Assembly: GCA_049322715.1 (NCBI GenBank)
Contig: JBMOQP010000015.1
Coordinates: 1-18,166, forward strand
Reading direction: 5' to 3'
From: Thiofaba sp049322715
GTDB lineage: Bacteria > Pseudomonadota > Gammaproteobacteria > Halothiobacillales > Halothiobacillaceae
DNA: 18,166 nt
In this document: positions 1 through 5,887 of the stretch, piece after piece
Numbering within the stretch: the first letter of the stretch is position 1
Layout of the letters: every line of letters begins with the position of its first letter
Translations under genes and position numbers: made by a program
Notes under the pieces: model-generated
Databases searched by the model: none
Seen by the model: the letters and a program-made list of their open reading frames with translations, nothing else
What the model was told of the DNA's origin: nothing

Positions 1-19
1 CCGCCTTGCTTGTGGCAAG

Positions 20-50
20 ACAGAAAACCTCCTTCCCTGGAGTTTTTCTG
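20..50. terminator. Imperfect hairpin, possible terminator of an upstream gene
   Basis: CAGAAAACCTCC and GGAGTTTTTCTG pair with small irregularities around a short loop, giving an A-tract/stem/T-tract arrangement. It could end a plus-strand gene lying to the left of the window. There is no other evidence for such a gene. Confidence 0.3.
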
Positions 51-75
51 TTCGCTCCGTCGCGGTACACGCCCG

Positions 76-210
76 CGACGCTCTCGAAGGCCGCTCTCGA
101 CAGCCGATCTCGAGGGCCGTACCCCGCAGGGGCTTCCGACATGGATGGCCGATGGGCCTTCGATGCGGGACCAACCCCGCAGGGGCTTCCGGCATGGATG
201 CCGGAAGGGA
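76..210 (+). repeat. Composite palindromic repeat, two modules (family A)
   Basis: This non-coding stretch holds CTCGAG-rich sequence (about 80-118), then two tandem modules 53 bases apart. Each module begins with CCCCGCAGGGG (122-132 and 175-185) and continues into a second hairpin. In the second module that hairpin is perfect: arms CTTCCGGCAT and ATGCCGGAAG, two-base loop, 186-207. In the first module it is degenerate. The same order of hairpins recurs in reverse orientation at 9741-9855 and 14965-15035, and the core recurs inside two genes. It is a REP-like family; its function is not visible here. Confidence 0.75.
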
Positions 211-231
211 CTGAGAGGAGGGACCAAGCGA

Positions 232-263
232 GTTTCAAAAGGGCAGGAAAGCCCTTTTGAAAC
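232..263 (-). terminator. Strong hairpin, probable terminator of the 301-6610 cluster
   Basis: The arms GTTTCAAAAGGGC and GCCCTTTTGAAAC pair perfectly over 13 bases with a six-base loop. The shape is A-tract, GC core, T-tract, as in an intrinsic terminator, and it could work in both directions. It lies 37 bases past the stop of the last minus-strand gene, which is where the cluster transcript should end. Confidence 0.7.
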
Positions 264-300
264 AATCTGTTTTAGGCCCTCGTCCACCCTTGGGGGGGGG

Positions 301-1056
301 TCACTCGGCCTTGAGGGTGTCCATCAGATCGATCATGAACTCGGTCTCTTCCTGGTCGACCGCCTCCCAGCCCTCGAAGCCGAGGGCATCGAGCACGCCC
401 TTGCCCTTCTCGATCTGGCCCATGCGCAACAGCAGGTCCTGGATCTCCTCCGCGCTGTCCATCAGGCGCGGCCCGACCAGAAAGGCGTGCTGGATGTCGG
501 AAATCTGGCTCGTGACCAGCGGGCGCAACTGCTTGCGCACCACGTTCGACAGGCCATCCCAGGCATCCTTGAGGAAGAGGCCGACGTCGGCCTCGCCCTT
601 GAGCAAGGCCTTGGCCACCAGCACGTAGCCATCGGCGGACACCGCCTGCACGTTGCCCCGGTCCAGGTCGGCCGGCTCCAGCATGATCATGCCGACCAGC
701 TGGATGTCGGGATCGTCGGTGCTCGCCACCCGCGTGCCGGGCTTGAGGTCCTCGACCTGCTGCACCGGGCTGTTGGCCGGTACCGCGATCACGCACTCGT
801 CGGCTAGCCCCCGCGGGCGGGCAATGGCGCGGAACCCCTTCTCGCGCACTAGCATGGAGGCATCGAAAGGGTTGGCGTAGATCAGGTCCACCTGGTCCTC
901 GCGGATGGCCCGGCGCTGGGCCTCGAAGCTGTCGTACATCTCCAGGTGGATGTGCAGCCCGAGGTTGCGCTGCAGCCAGGTGTTGAAGATGTACCAGCCG
1001 GAGATGTGGTCCGGAGTGAAGTCAGGGCTGACGGTCAGTTGGTAGACGGTATCCAT
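301..1056 (-). CDS. Cytoplasmic PhnD-like ligand-binding protein (paralogue 1)
   Basis: The 251-residue protein has the fold signature of phosphate/phosphonate-type substrate-binding proteins: DLIYANPFD at 57-65 and the ligand-lobe stretch GEADVGLFLKDAWDGLSN at 154-171. It has no signal peptide, lipobox or membrane segment, and no ABC permease or ATPase is nearby. It is therefore probably an intracellular ligand sensor rather than a transporter part. The start is ATG 1056, one base past the stop of the PAS gene, with a GGAGG ribosome site just upstream; a longer reading frame runs back into the PAS gene and was not used. It is a clear paralogue of the protein at 2626-3345 (shared GEA.x.G...KD...G.SN..RKQ.R). 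The ligand is unknown. Confidence 0.85.
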   Translation of the reverse strand: MDTVYQLTVSPDFTPDHISGWYIFNTWLQRNLGLHIHLEMYDSFEAQRRAIREDQVDLIYANPFDASMLVREKGFRAIARPRGLADECVIAVPANSPVQQVEDLKPGTRVASTDDPDIQLVGMIMLEPADLDRGNVQAVSADGYVLVAKALLKGEADVGLFLKDAWDGLSNVVRKQLRPLVTSQISDIQHAFLVGPRLMDSAEEIQDLLLRMGQIEKGKGVLDALGFEGWEAVDQEETEFMIDLMDTLKAE

Positions 1057-1057
1057 A

Positions 1058-1570
1058 TCAATCCTCCGGACCTTCCCAGCGGCTGCCTTCCTGCAGCTTG
1101 AGCTGCTTGTAGAGCTCGATCGAGGCCCTGATCTTGCTGCGCGAGGGCTTGCGGCGCACCGAGGTGTAGCCAACCACCTTGCCGTCCCGCACGTTCGGGA
1201 TGACGGTGGCATAGACCCAGTAGAACTTGCCGTCCTTGCGCAGGTTCTTCACGTAGCCGTGCCAGATCCTGCCTGCCTCGACGTCATCCCACAGGCTCTT
1301 GAAGGCCACGGCCGGCATGTCCGGATGGCGCAGGATGCTGTGCTCAGCCCCCATCAGCTCCTCGCGGGTGTAGCCCGACATATCGACGAAGGACTGGTTG
1401 CAGTGCGTGATCACGCCGCGCGTGTCGGTGCGCGAGACGATCAGCTTGCCGTCCGGATAGGGCACCTCCTCGTCGGTGACCAGCAGCCTGCGCGGCCCGA
1501 CGCCGTAGAGGTTCAGGGTGTACTCGCGATACGGGCCGGCAACAAACGCCGGCTGCATGTCCTTGAGCAT
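1058..1570 (-). CDS. Stand-alone Aer-type PAS domain protein
   Basis: This 170-residue protein is essentially one PAS domain. It carries the landmarks of the FAD-binding PAS of the aerotaxis receptor Aer: NQSFVDMSGYTREEL, then RHPDMP, a conserved Trp, VKNLRKDGKFYWV and the GYTSVRRKP end. Aer-type PAS domains bind FAD and sense redox or oxygen state; that role is inferred here. No HAMP, signalling or kinase domain follows, so output must go through partner proteins. ATG 1570 is chosen because GAGGAA stands nine bases upstream; an upstream start at 1621 would add 17 residues without a better ribosome site. It sits one base before the PhnD-like gene, so the two are probably translated together. 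Confidence 0.88.
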   Translation of the reverse strand: MLKDMQPAFVAGPYREYTLNLYGVGPRRLLVTDEEVPYPDGKLIVSRTDTRGVITHCNQSFVDMSGYTREELMGAEHSILRHPDMPAVAFKSLWDDVEAGRIWHGYVKNLRKDGKFYWVYATVIPNVRDGKVVGYTSVRRKPSRSKIRASIELYKQLKLQEGSRWEGPED

Positions 1571-1669
1571 GATGCCATTCCTCGGGAATGGGCATGCCTT
1601 GAAGGCATGCCCGGTGAACACAGGGCGCCCACCGCCAGCGCGGACGGCGGGAGCTCGTCGTCAGGTCGC

Positions 1670-2032
1670 TTAGATGACCTTGGTGACCGCCTCGGCGGCC
1701 CGCTTCACGTCGAGGAAAATCAGGCCCAGCTTGGCCTGCGGCTTGGCCAGCACCGTCAGCACCGCGTCCTCCCCAGCGTGGGTCATCAGGATGTAGCCCC
1801 GGTCCCCCTTGATCAGCACCTGCTCCAGACCGCCGCGGGCCAGCTCCTTCGCGGTGCGGTCGCCGAGCGACAGCAGCGCCGCGCTCATCGCGCCCACCCG
1901 GTCCTCGTCCATGCCCGCAGGAAGCAGGGCAGCCATCATCAGGCCGTCGGTGGAGACAATGGCGGAGGCCTCGATGTCGGCCGAGGAGCCATTCAGCTCG
2001 GAGAGAATGGAGGTCAGCATGTCAGCGCGCAT
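1670..2032 (-). CDS. Roadblock/LC7 (MglB-like) protein
   Basis: The 120-residue protein is a single roadblock/LC7 domain: an N-terminal helix (MLTSILSELN), then ASAIVSTDGLMMAALLP, a central helix (GAMSAALLSLGDRTAKEL), strands LEQVLIKGDRGYILMTHAG, and a C-terminal helix (KRAAEAVTKVI). Proteins of this family (MglB, CvnB) dimerise and bind Ras-like GTPases, often as activating proteins or scaffolds. The GTPase at 4006-4548 in the same cluster is the obvious partner; this pairing is inferred. ATG 2032 is preceded by AAAGGAAAC at suitable spacing. It lies 39 bases after the V4R-like gene. Confidence 0.9.
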   Translation of the reverse strand: MRADMLTSILSELNGSSADIEASAIVSTDGLMMAALLPAGMDEDRVGAMSAALLSLGDRTAKELARGGLEQVLIKGDRGYILMTHAGEDAVLTVLAKPQAKLGLIFLDVKRAAEAVTKVI

Positions 2033-2071
2033 GGGATGTTTCCTTTGCGTAGAGAGCCCGGGGTGGGCGGA

Positions 2072-2512
2072 TTACCAGGTTTCCCGGCAGGTGAGACCTT
2101 CGGCGTGATGCTCCGAACCCACATGCAGAGTGATGATCTTCTTGCCGGTCACGGACTCGACCGCACCGTCAATCAGACCGAAGCCAAAATTGCAGAGCGC
2201 GTGCTTTCCGGCCTGGATGCCGCGCTCGTTCAGTACCAATCCGATCTTGCAGCCGGACAGCGTGGCGGCATGCCCGTCCAGGGAGATCGCCTCCATGAAC
2301 TCCTTGTCATGGAAGAACCTGGCGATCAGGGCGCGGGCGTCGTCTTCCGTGCCCTCATGCCCTTCGCCGAGACGCTTTCCAAGCTGCTTGCCGGCGTAAC
2401 GGAACACGCTGACGGCCCCTTTCTCGCCAATCAGCGATTCCACCTGCCCGGCAATGTCGGCCAGCAGGTTGACGATCTCGCGCGTATCCATCGCGCACTG
2501 CTTGGTGCCCAT
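2072..2512 (-). CDS. V4R-like (hydrocarbon/ligand-binding) domain protein, tentative
   Basis: This 146-residue soluble protein has no signal peptide or membrane segment. Its C-terminal half (KIGLVLNERG, then HALCNFGFGLIDGAVESVTGKK, a short strand, and a late Cys in EGLTCRETW) resembles the last part of V4R domains, which bind small hydrophobic ligands and are found beside regulators. The likeness is judged by eye and is moderate. ATG 2512 is chosen because AAAGGTGGATATC directly precedes it; a GTG three codons upstream at 2521 lies inside that ribosome site. It is the first gene after the AT-rich gap, so it probably heads the second transcript of the cluster. Confidence 0.65.
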   Translation of the reverse strand: MGTKQCAMDTREIVNLLADIAGQVESLIGEKGAVSVFRYAGKQLGKRLGEGHEGTEDDARALIARFFHDKEFMEAISLDGHAATLSGCKIGLVLNERGIQAGKHALCNFGFGLIDGAVESVTGKKIITLHVGSEHHAEGLTCRETW

Positions 2513-2625
2513 GATATCCACCTTTATTTATAAGGACATAGAAAGACAAGGATAAAGCATGTCCATATGAATTTTTTATGATTATACGCGGGGTCTTTCA
2601 ATGAAGACGCCGCGGCCTTCGGCCA
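2513..2625 (-). promoter_or_regulatory. AT-rich promoter/leader region with inverted repeat
   Basis: This gap is strikingly AT-rich against its GC-rich surroundings. Read on the minus strand it holds TATAAT (2586-2581) with only a weak -35 candidate. Downstream, in the presumed leader, lies an inverted repeat GGACAT (2534-2539) and ATGTCC (2559-2564) with 19 bases between, followed by a ribosome site AAAGGTGG before ATG 2512. A promoter for the four downstream genes with an operator or leader structure is the simplest reading. Confidence 0.5.
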
Positions 2626-3345
2626 TCATCCACGCAGGTCGCGGATGGCCCCGAGGTCATCAGGCTGCACCCGGACCAGGCGGTCCATGTGCAAATCCCG
2701 GAGGATCGCCGCCCCCCTCTCGTCGTCGGCCATGTCCAGCAGGACCTCTCGCAGCGCATCGACCTGGCCGGCGTGCCGCGGCGCAAGCATGAAGCAGTGG
2801 TAGACGCTGCGCTCGGCGGTCTCGCTCACCACCCGCACCTGCTTGCGGGAGAGGTTGCTCATGCCCTCGTAGAAGTCCTTGTAGAGGATGCCGAAGCGCG
2901 CCTCGCCCTTGTACAGGGCCTGCACCACGCCCATCCAGTTGGCCGCGGGCCGCAGCCCCTGGGGGGCGATGCCGGAACGGGCGAGCGATTTGAGCGCCAC
3001 CTGGGTGACCAGCATGCTCGGCACGGTGGCCACGCTCGCCTGGTGGAAGTCCGCGGCCACGGCCTCGCACTCGGCGCAGGTCACCAGCACGGCCTCGTCA
3101 AAGAGATTGCCGGCGCGCGCCAACGGGAGGTAGCCATGCCCATCAAGGAGCTTCAGCGCATGCTGTGGATTGGCATAGACAAGGTCCGCCTCCACCATCT
3201 TCGCCTGGAACTCGGCGAAGTCCAGGCTCTGCTCGAAGTGCACCGAGCGGCCCGCGCGCTGACTGAGGTACTGGGCGAACAGGAACCAGCGCTCCGGGTT
3301 CCTGGCGGTGTCGTGCGGACAGACCATCATCTCGAGTCGCTGCAT
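2626..3345 (-). CDS. Cytoplasmic PhnD-like ligand-binding protein (paralogue 2)
   Basis: The 239-residue protein is a second PhnD-type binding protein without a signal peptide. Visible landmarks are the first strand MQRLEMMVCPHD, ADLVYANPQH at 53-62, and GEARFGILYKDFYEGMSN at 147-164. It is shorter than exported family members, which fits an intracellular form. The start ATG 3345 has GAGGAGG seven bases upstream. It follows the roadblock/winged-helix gene by 32 bases and ends just before the AT-rich gap, so it is probably last on the first transcript of the cluster. It contains several Cys residues (C9, C90, C93, C184), unlike paralogue 1, so the two may bind different ligands or respond to redox state; that is inference. 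Confidence 0.85.
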   Translation of the reverse strand: MQRLEMMVCPHDTARNPERWFLFAQYLSQRAGRSVHFEQSLDFAEFQAKMVEADLVYANPQHALKLLDGHGYLPLARAGNLFDEAVLVTCAECEAVAADFHQASVATVPSMLVTQVALKSLARSGIAPQGLRPAANWMGVVQALYKGEARFGILYKDFYEGMSNLSRKQVRVVSETAERSVYHCFMLAPRHAGQVDALREVLLDMADDERGAAILRDLHMDRLVRVQPDDLGAIRDLRG

Positions 3346-3377
3346 GTCGGGCCTCCTCGGGTGCTTGCCAGGCGGGC

Positions 3378-4013
3378 TCAGCCGCCGTAGCGACGGAACA
3401 GCATCCAGACCAGGTCCAGGGTGGCCGCCTGGTTGAGGTTGGGCGTGCCGCTGATGATCAGCACGAACCGGTAGCGCCCGACGAACAGGGGCCAGAAACC
3501 GATCTCGCTCACCCCGCCGGCATTGATCAGGGCCCAGGCGCTGGTGCGCAGACCTAGATTGCCCTCCAGCAGGCCGACGTGGCGGGTGTGGAGGGAGCCG
3601 AGGTCGGCGGACAGGCCGGCCAGCTCCTCGGCCGTCTCGTGGTGGAAGCCGTGGGTGGCAAGGTAGAAGCCCTGCTCGTCGGCCAGCAGCGCCTTGCCGC
3701 GCCCGGCCAGCTCGGCCAGGATGCCGGGCAGGGAGGTTTCCAGGCTGCCCTGCGGGCTGTGGCGCCTTTCGCGCAGCCCCTGCACCAGGCCCAGGTCCTG
3801 CAGGCGGTAGACATGCTCGAGCGCGGCCTGCTCATCGGCGAGGCCGGTGATCTCGCGCAGCGCGTCCACGGTGAATGAGGGGCTCTCGGTGTGGCCGAGC
3901 AGGCGGATGAGGGTCGCGCGCGCGGGATCATCCAGCGGGCTCGAGGCCGCGTAATAGGCGCCCGCCGGCGAGGGGGCGATATGCAGTCCGGAAAGCAGTT
4001 CGTACTCAGCCAT
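3378..4013 (-). CDS. Winged-helix-like plus roadblock/LC7 fusion protein
   Basis: The 211-residue protein has two parts. Residues about 25-85 read as a winged-helix-like unit (DDPARATLIRLLGHTES, then VDALREITGLADEQAALEHV and YRLQDLGLVQGL). Residues about 90-211 form a roadblock domain: GILAELAGRGKALLADEQGFYLATHGF, a helix, then LRTSAWALINA, RYRFVLIISGTPNLNQAATLDLVW. In actinobacterial conservons the roadblock protein (CvnB) and a winged-helix-like protein (CvnC) are separate; here both features are in one chain next to the GTPase. ATG 4013 overlaps the GTPase stop by eight bases, suggesting translational coupling; GTG 4019 is an alternative start with GGGGAT close by. Confidence 0.82.
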   Translation of the reverse strand: MAEYELLSGLHIAPSPAGAYYAASSPLDDPARATLIRLLGHTESPSFTVDALREITGLADEQAALEHVYRLQDLGLVQGLRERRHSPQGSLETSLPGILAELAGRGKALLADEQGFYLATHGFHHETAEELAGLSADLGSLHTRHVGLLEGNLGLRTSAWALINAGGVSEIGFWPLFVGRYRFVLIISGTPNLNQAATLDLVWMLFRRYGG

Positions 4014-4548
4014 CGTCACGTATCCCCGGATCGATCGAATAAAGGAGGGCTTGCACCAGCAGGGCCATGTCGCGCTTCTCGCGCGCGTCCACCTCGAAAA
4101 TGGGGGCCTTGTAGCCGAGGCCGGCGAGGTGGTGGTTGTAGCGGGACAGGTCCGGCTCGGTGCGTTCGTCCATGCGCGTCACGCCGATCACCAGCTGGGT
4201 CTGGTCGATGAATTCGCGGAAGGCATTGACGTAAAAGCTCATGTCCTGGAACGGGTTGATGCGCGTGTTGTCGAGCATCAGCACCAGGCCGAGTCCGCCC
4301 TCGGTCAGGATGTCCCACATGAAGTCGAAGCGCTCCTGGCCGGGAGTGCCGTACAGATGCACGCGCTCGTTGCCATCCAGCTTCATCAGGCCGTAGTCCA
4401 TCGCCACCGTGGTCTGCGGCTTGCGGTTGGCAGTCATGTCGCTGGCATCCTCGTCGGTGCTGACGATGGGAATGTCGCTGAGCGAGCGGATGGCGGTGGT
4501 CTTTCCCGCCCCCACCGGGCCGGCAAAGATGATCTTGTGTTGCGCCAT
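4006..4548 (-). CDS. Ras-like small GTPase, CvnD/MglA-type
   Basis: The 180-residue protein is a single small-GTPase domain. The P-loop is GPVGAGKTT at 10-18 and the switch I Thr lies in QTTVAMDYG at 45-53. G3 is GTPGQERFDFMW at 67-78, and the G4 position is TRMD at 124-127, where Asn of NKxD is replaced by Thr. The stretch TTVAMDYG...LYGTPGQ.RF.FMWD is characteristic of the conservon (CvnD) branch of prokaryotic small GTPases. It should act as a nucleotide-dependent switch controlled by the two roadblock proteins of the cluster. ATG 4548 follows AAGGATTTCGTCC; a TTG at 4566 is less likely. It starts 21 bases after the pseudo-receiver gene and overlaps the next gene by eight bases. Confidence 0.93.
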   Translation of the reverse strand: MAQHKIIFAGPVGAGKTTAIRSLSDIPIVSTDEDASDMTANRKPQTTVAMDYGLMKLDGNERVHLYGTPGQERFDFMWDILTEGGLGLVLMLDNTRINPFQDMSFYVNAFREFIDQTQLVIGVTRMDERTEPDLSRYNHHLAGLGYKAPIFEVDAREKRDMALLVQALLYSIDPGIRDDG

Positions 4549-4569
4549 GGACGAAATCCTTACCAAAAC

Positions 4570-5874
4570 TTAGCCGAGGCCGAGCTTGTTCAGCATGCGC
4601 TTGAACAGGCCGCGCCTTTCCGCAGGGGCCGCCTCTGCAGGTGACGGGGCCGCGCGCGCCGGGGCGGCCGCAGCCTGGTCGACCAGGTCAAGGGCCTGGC
4701 AGGCGGTGAAGAAGCTGAACACGTAGCGGTACGGCAACCCGAGGCGCTCGGCGGTCGCCATCAGCCCGGTCGGCTGCTTGATCCAAAGCGCGGCGATCTG
4801 CATCGCGCCGGGGGTGAGCTGCAGCCGGGTGAGGCCAGGCCAGGCGCGCAGGCTGACCGGCGCGTCGAGCGAGGTGCCGCTGGGCACCCGGCCACGCGCG
4901 GTCCACAGGGCGATGCTCCACAGGGTGGCATCAAGCCGCTGCAGGCGGGGGTCGGCCGAGGTCGTGATCGGGGTCTCCTCCAGCGGGATGGCATGCACCC
5001 GCATCGGGGTCTGGTGGCGCGAGCGGGTGCACAGCGGACGCAGGTACTGCTCGCGCATCTCGCTGAACAGGCGCCGCTGGTCGGGGCAGAGGATGAGGGG
5101 GTGCCCCAGCCCCTCGACCACGGCCGGGGTGCCGGCGGCCTCGGCCACGCGCACGCCCTCGCGCATGGCGCCATACAGGGTGTCGCCCGGCTCGAAGAAT
5201 AGCTCGGTGCGCCGGCGGGGATCGCGGTAGACCTCGTCCGCGAGATCGCCACAGCATTCGTGCACGCGGCGCTCCCGCAGGGCCAGTTCGGCAGCGCGGG
5301 CCGCACCACCGCCGGCCTCAACAACGCTGTCTGGAACAGCGTTGTGTCGCTTGATGGCGACACCCGAAGGGCGGAAGCCCTCCCTGGCTTCCGCCGCCTC
5401 CGCAGCGGCACGCTGAACCGCCGGGGCCTCGGGAGGAGTCTGGACCTGCGGTCTCCCCACTGCCTCCATCCTTCGGGTGTCGCTTTGCGAGCCATCACCG
5501 GTTGCTCCGGCGATTTTCTCGGCCAGCTCCTCCCCGCGATGCAGGGCGACCAGAGTGTTGAGTTCGGTGCGCACGCGCTCCACCGCGCCGATCAGCTCGT
5601 CGGCCCGGATCGGCTTGGGCACCCAGATGCTGTGGCGCAGCTGCTTCTCGCGCACCGAGAGCACCAGCGCGGGACCTGAGAAGCGACGGCGGACATCCAG
5701 CCACAGGCGCTCGGCGCCCATGCCGTCGAGGTCCACCACGACGGCCTCCTCCTGGCCCTCGGGCACGACCACGCAGCATCCGCGGGCGGGGCCCGCGAGG
5801 AACATACCGAACATCTGCGCGGCGCGCTCGTCCATGCCGTGCAGGGTCACCTTGAGCGGAACGGAGACCTTCAT
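4570..5874 (-). CDS. Pseudo-receiver protein with conserved C-terminal domain
   Basis: The 434-residue protein starts with a receiver-like domain (about 1-108): VVVDLDG (46-52) could hold the acceptor Asp, PALVLS is the next strand, and WVPKPIRADELIGAVERV carries the Lys-Pro of response regulators. The acidic pair expected near the N-terminus is not evident (LHGMDERA), so phosphorylation is doubtful. Residues 110-200 are a low-complexity, Ala/Glu-rich linker containing a hairpin cassette (161-187). Residues about 205-395 form a globular region I cannot name; its end (GLTRLQLTPGAMQIAALWIKQP, then LGLPYRYVFSFFTACQALDLV) looks like a winged helix. A basic tail (RRGLFKRMLNKLGLG) follows. It lies 13 bases after the TPR gene and 21 before the GTPase. 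Confidence 0.75.
   Translation of the reverse strand: MKVSVPLKVTLHGMDERAAQMFGMFLAGPARGCCVVVPEGQEEAVVVDLDGMGAERLWLDVRRRFSGPALVLSVREKQLRHSIWVPKPIRADELIGAVERVRTELNTLVALHRGEELAEKIAGATGDGSQSDTRRMEAVGRPQVQTPPEAPAVQRAAAEAAEAREGFRPSGVAIKRHNAVPDSVVEAGGGAARAAELALRERRVHECCGDLADEVYRDPRRRTELFFEPGDTLYGAMREGVRVAEAAGTPAVVEGLGHPLILCPDQRRLFSEMREQYLRPLCTRSRHQTPMRVHAIPLEETPITTSADPRLQRLDATLWSIALWTARGRVPSGTSLDAPVSLRAWPGLTRLQLTPGAMQIAALWIKQPTGLMATAERLGLPYRYVFSFFTACQALDLVDQAAAAPARAAPSPAEAAPAERRGLFKRMLNKLGLG
5321..5395 (-). repeat. Triple-hairpin cassette inside the pseudo-receiver gene
   Basis: Three back-to-back hairpins lie inside the reading frame. ACAACGCTGT/ACAGCGTTGT is a perfect 10-base stem at 5321-5345. 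GTGTCGC/GCGACAC is a 7-base stem at 5344-5363. GGCGGAAGCC/GGCTTCCGCC is a perfect 10-base stem at 5370-5395. They encode about residues 161-187 in the interdomain linker. The style matches the non-coding hairpin arrays at 6642-6823 and 9650-9709. The frame stays open throughout. Confidence 0.75.
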
Positions 5875-5887
5875 GATGGGTTCCGGA

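Noticed and set aside
76..210. CRISPR array
   Set aside because: There are only two imperfect modules with no regular spacers, and the same parts occur in other arrangements elsewhere.
291..300. Run of nine G directly after the first cluster gene, as a phase-variation tract
   Set aside because: It lies outside the reading frame, just past the stop codon, so slippage would not alter the protein.
10..807. Plus-strand open frames of over 200 codons across 10-807 and 1259-2533
   Set aside because: They are antisense to genes with clear domains and ribosome sites; such frames are common in GC-rich DNA and their translations show no family.
301..3345. A phosphonate ABC transporter locus
   Set aside because: No permease or ATPase is present and both binding proteins lack export signals.
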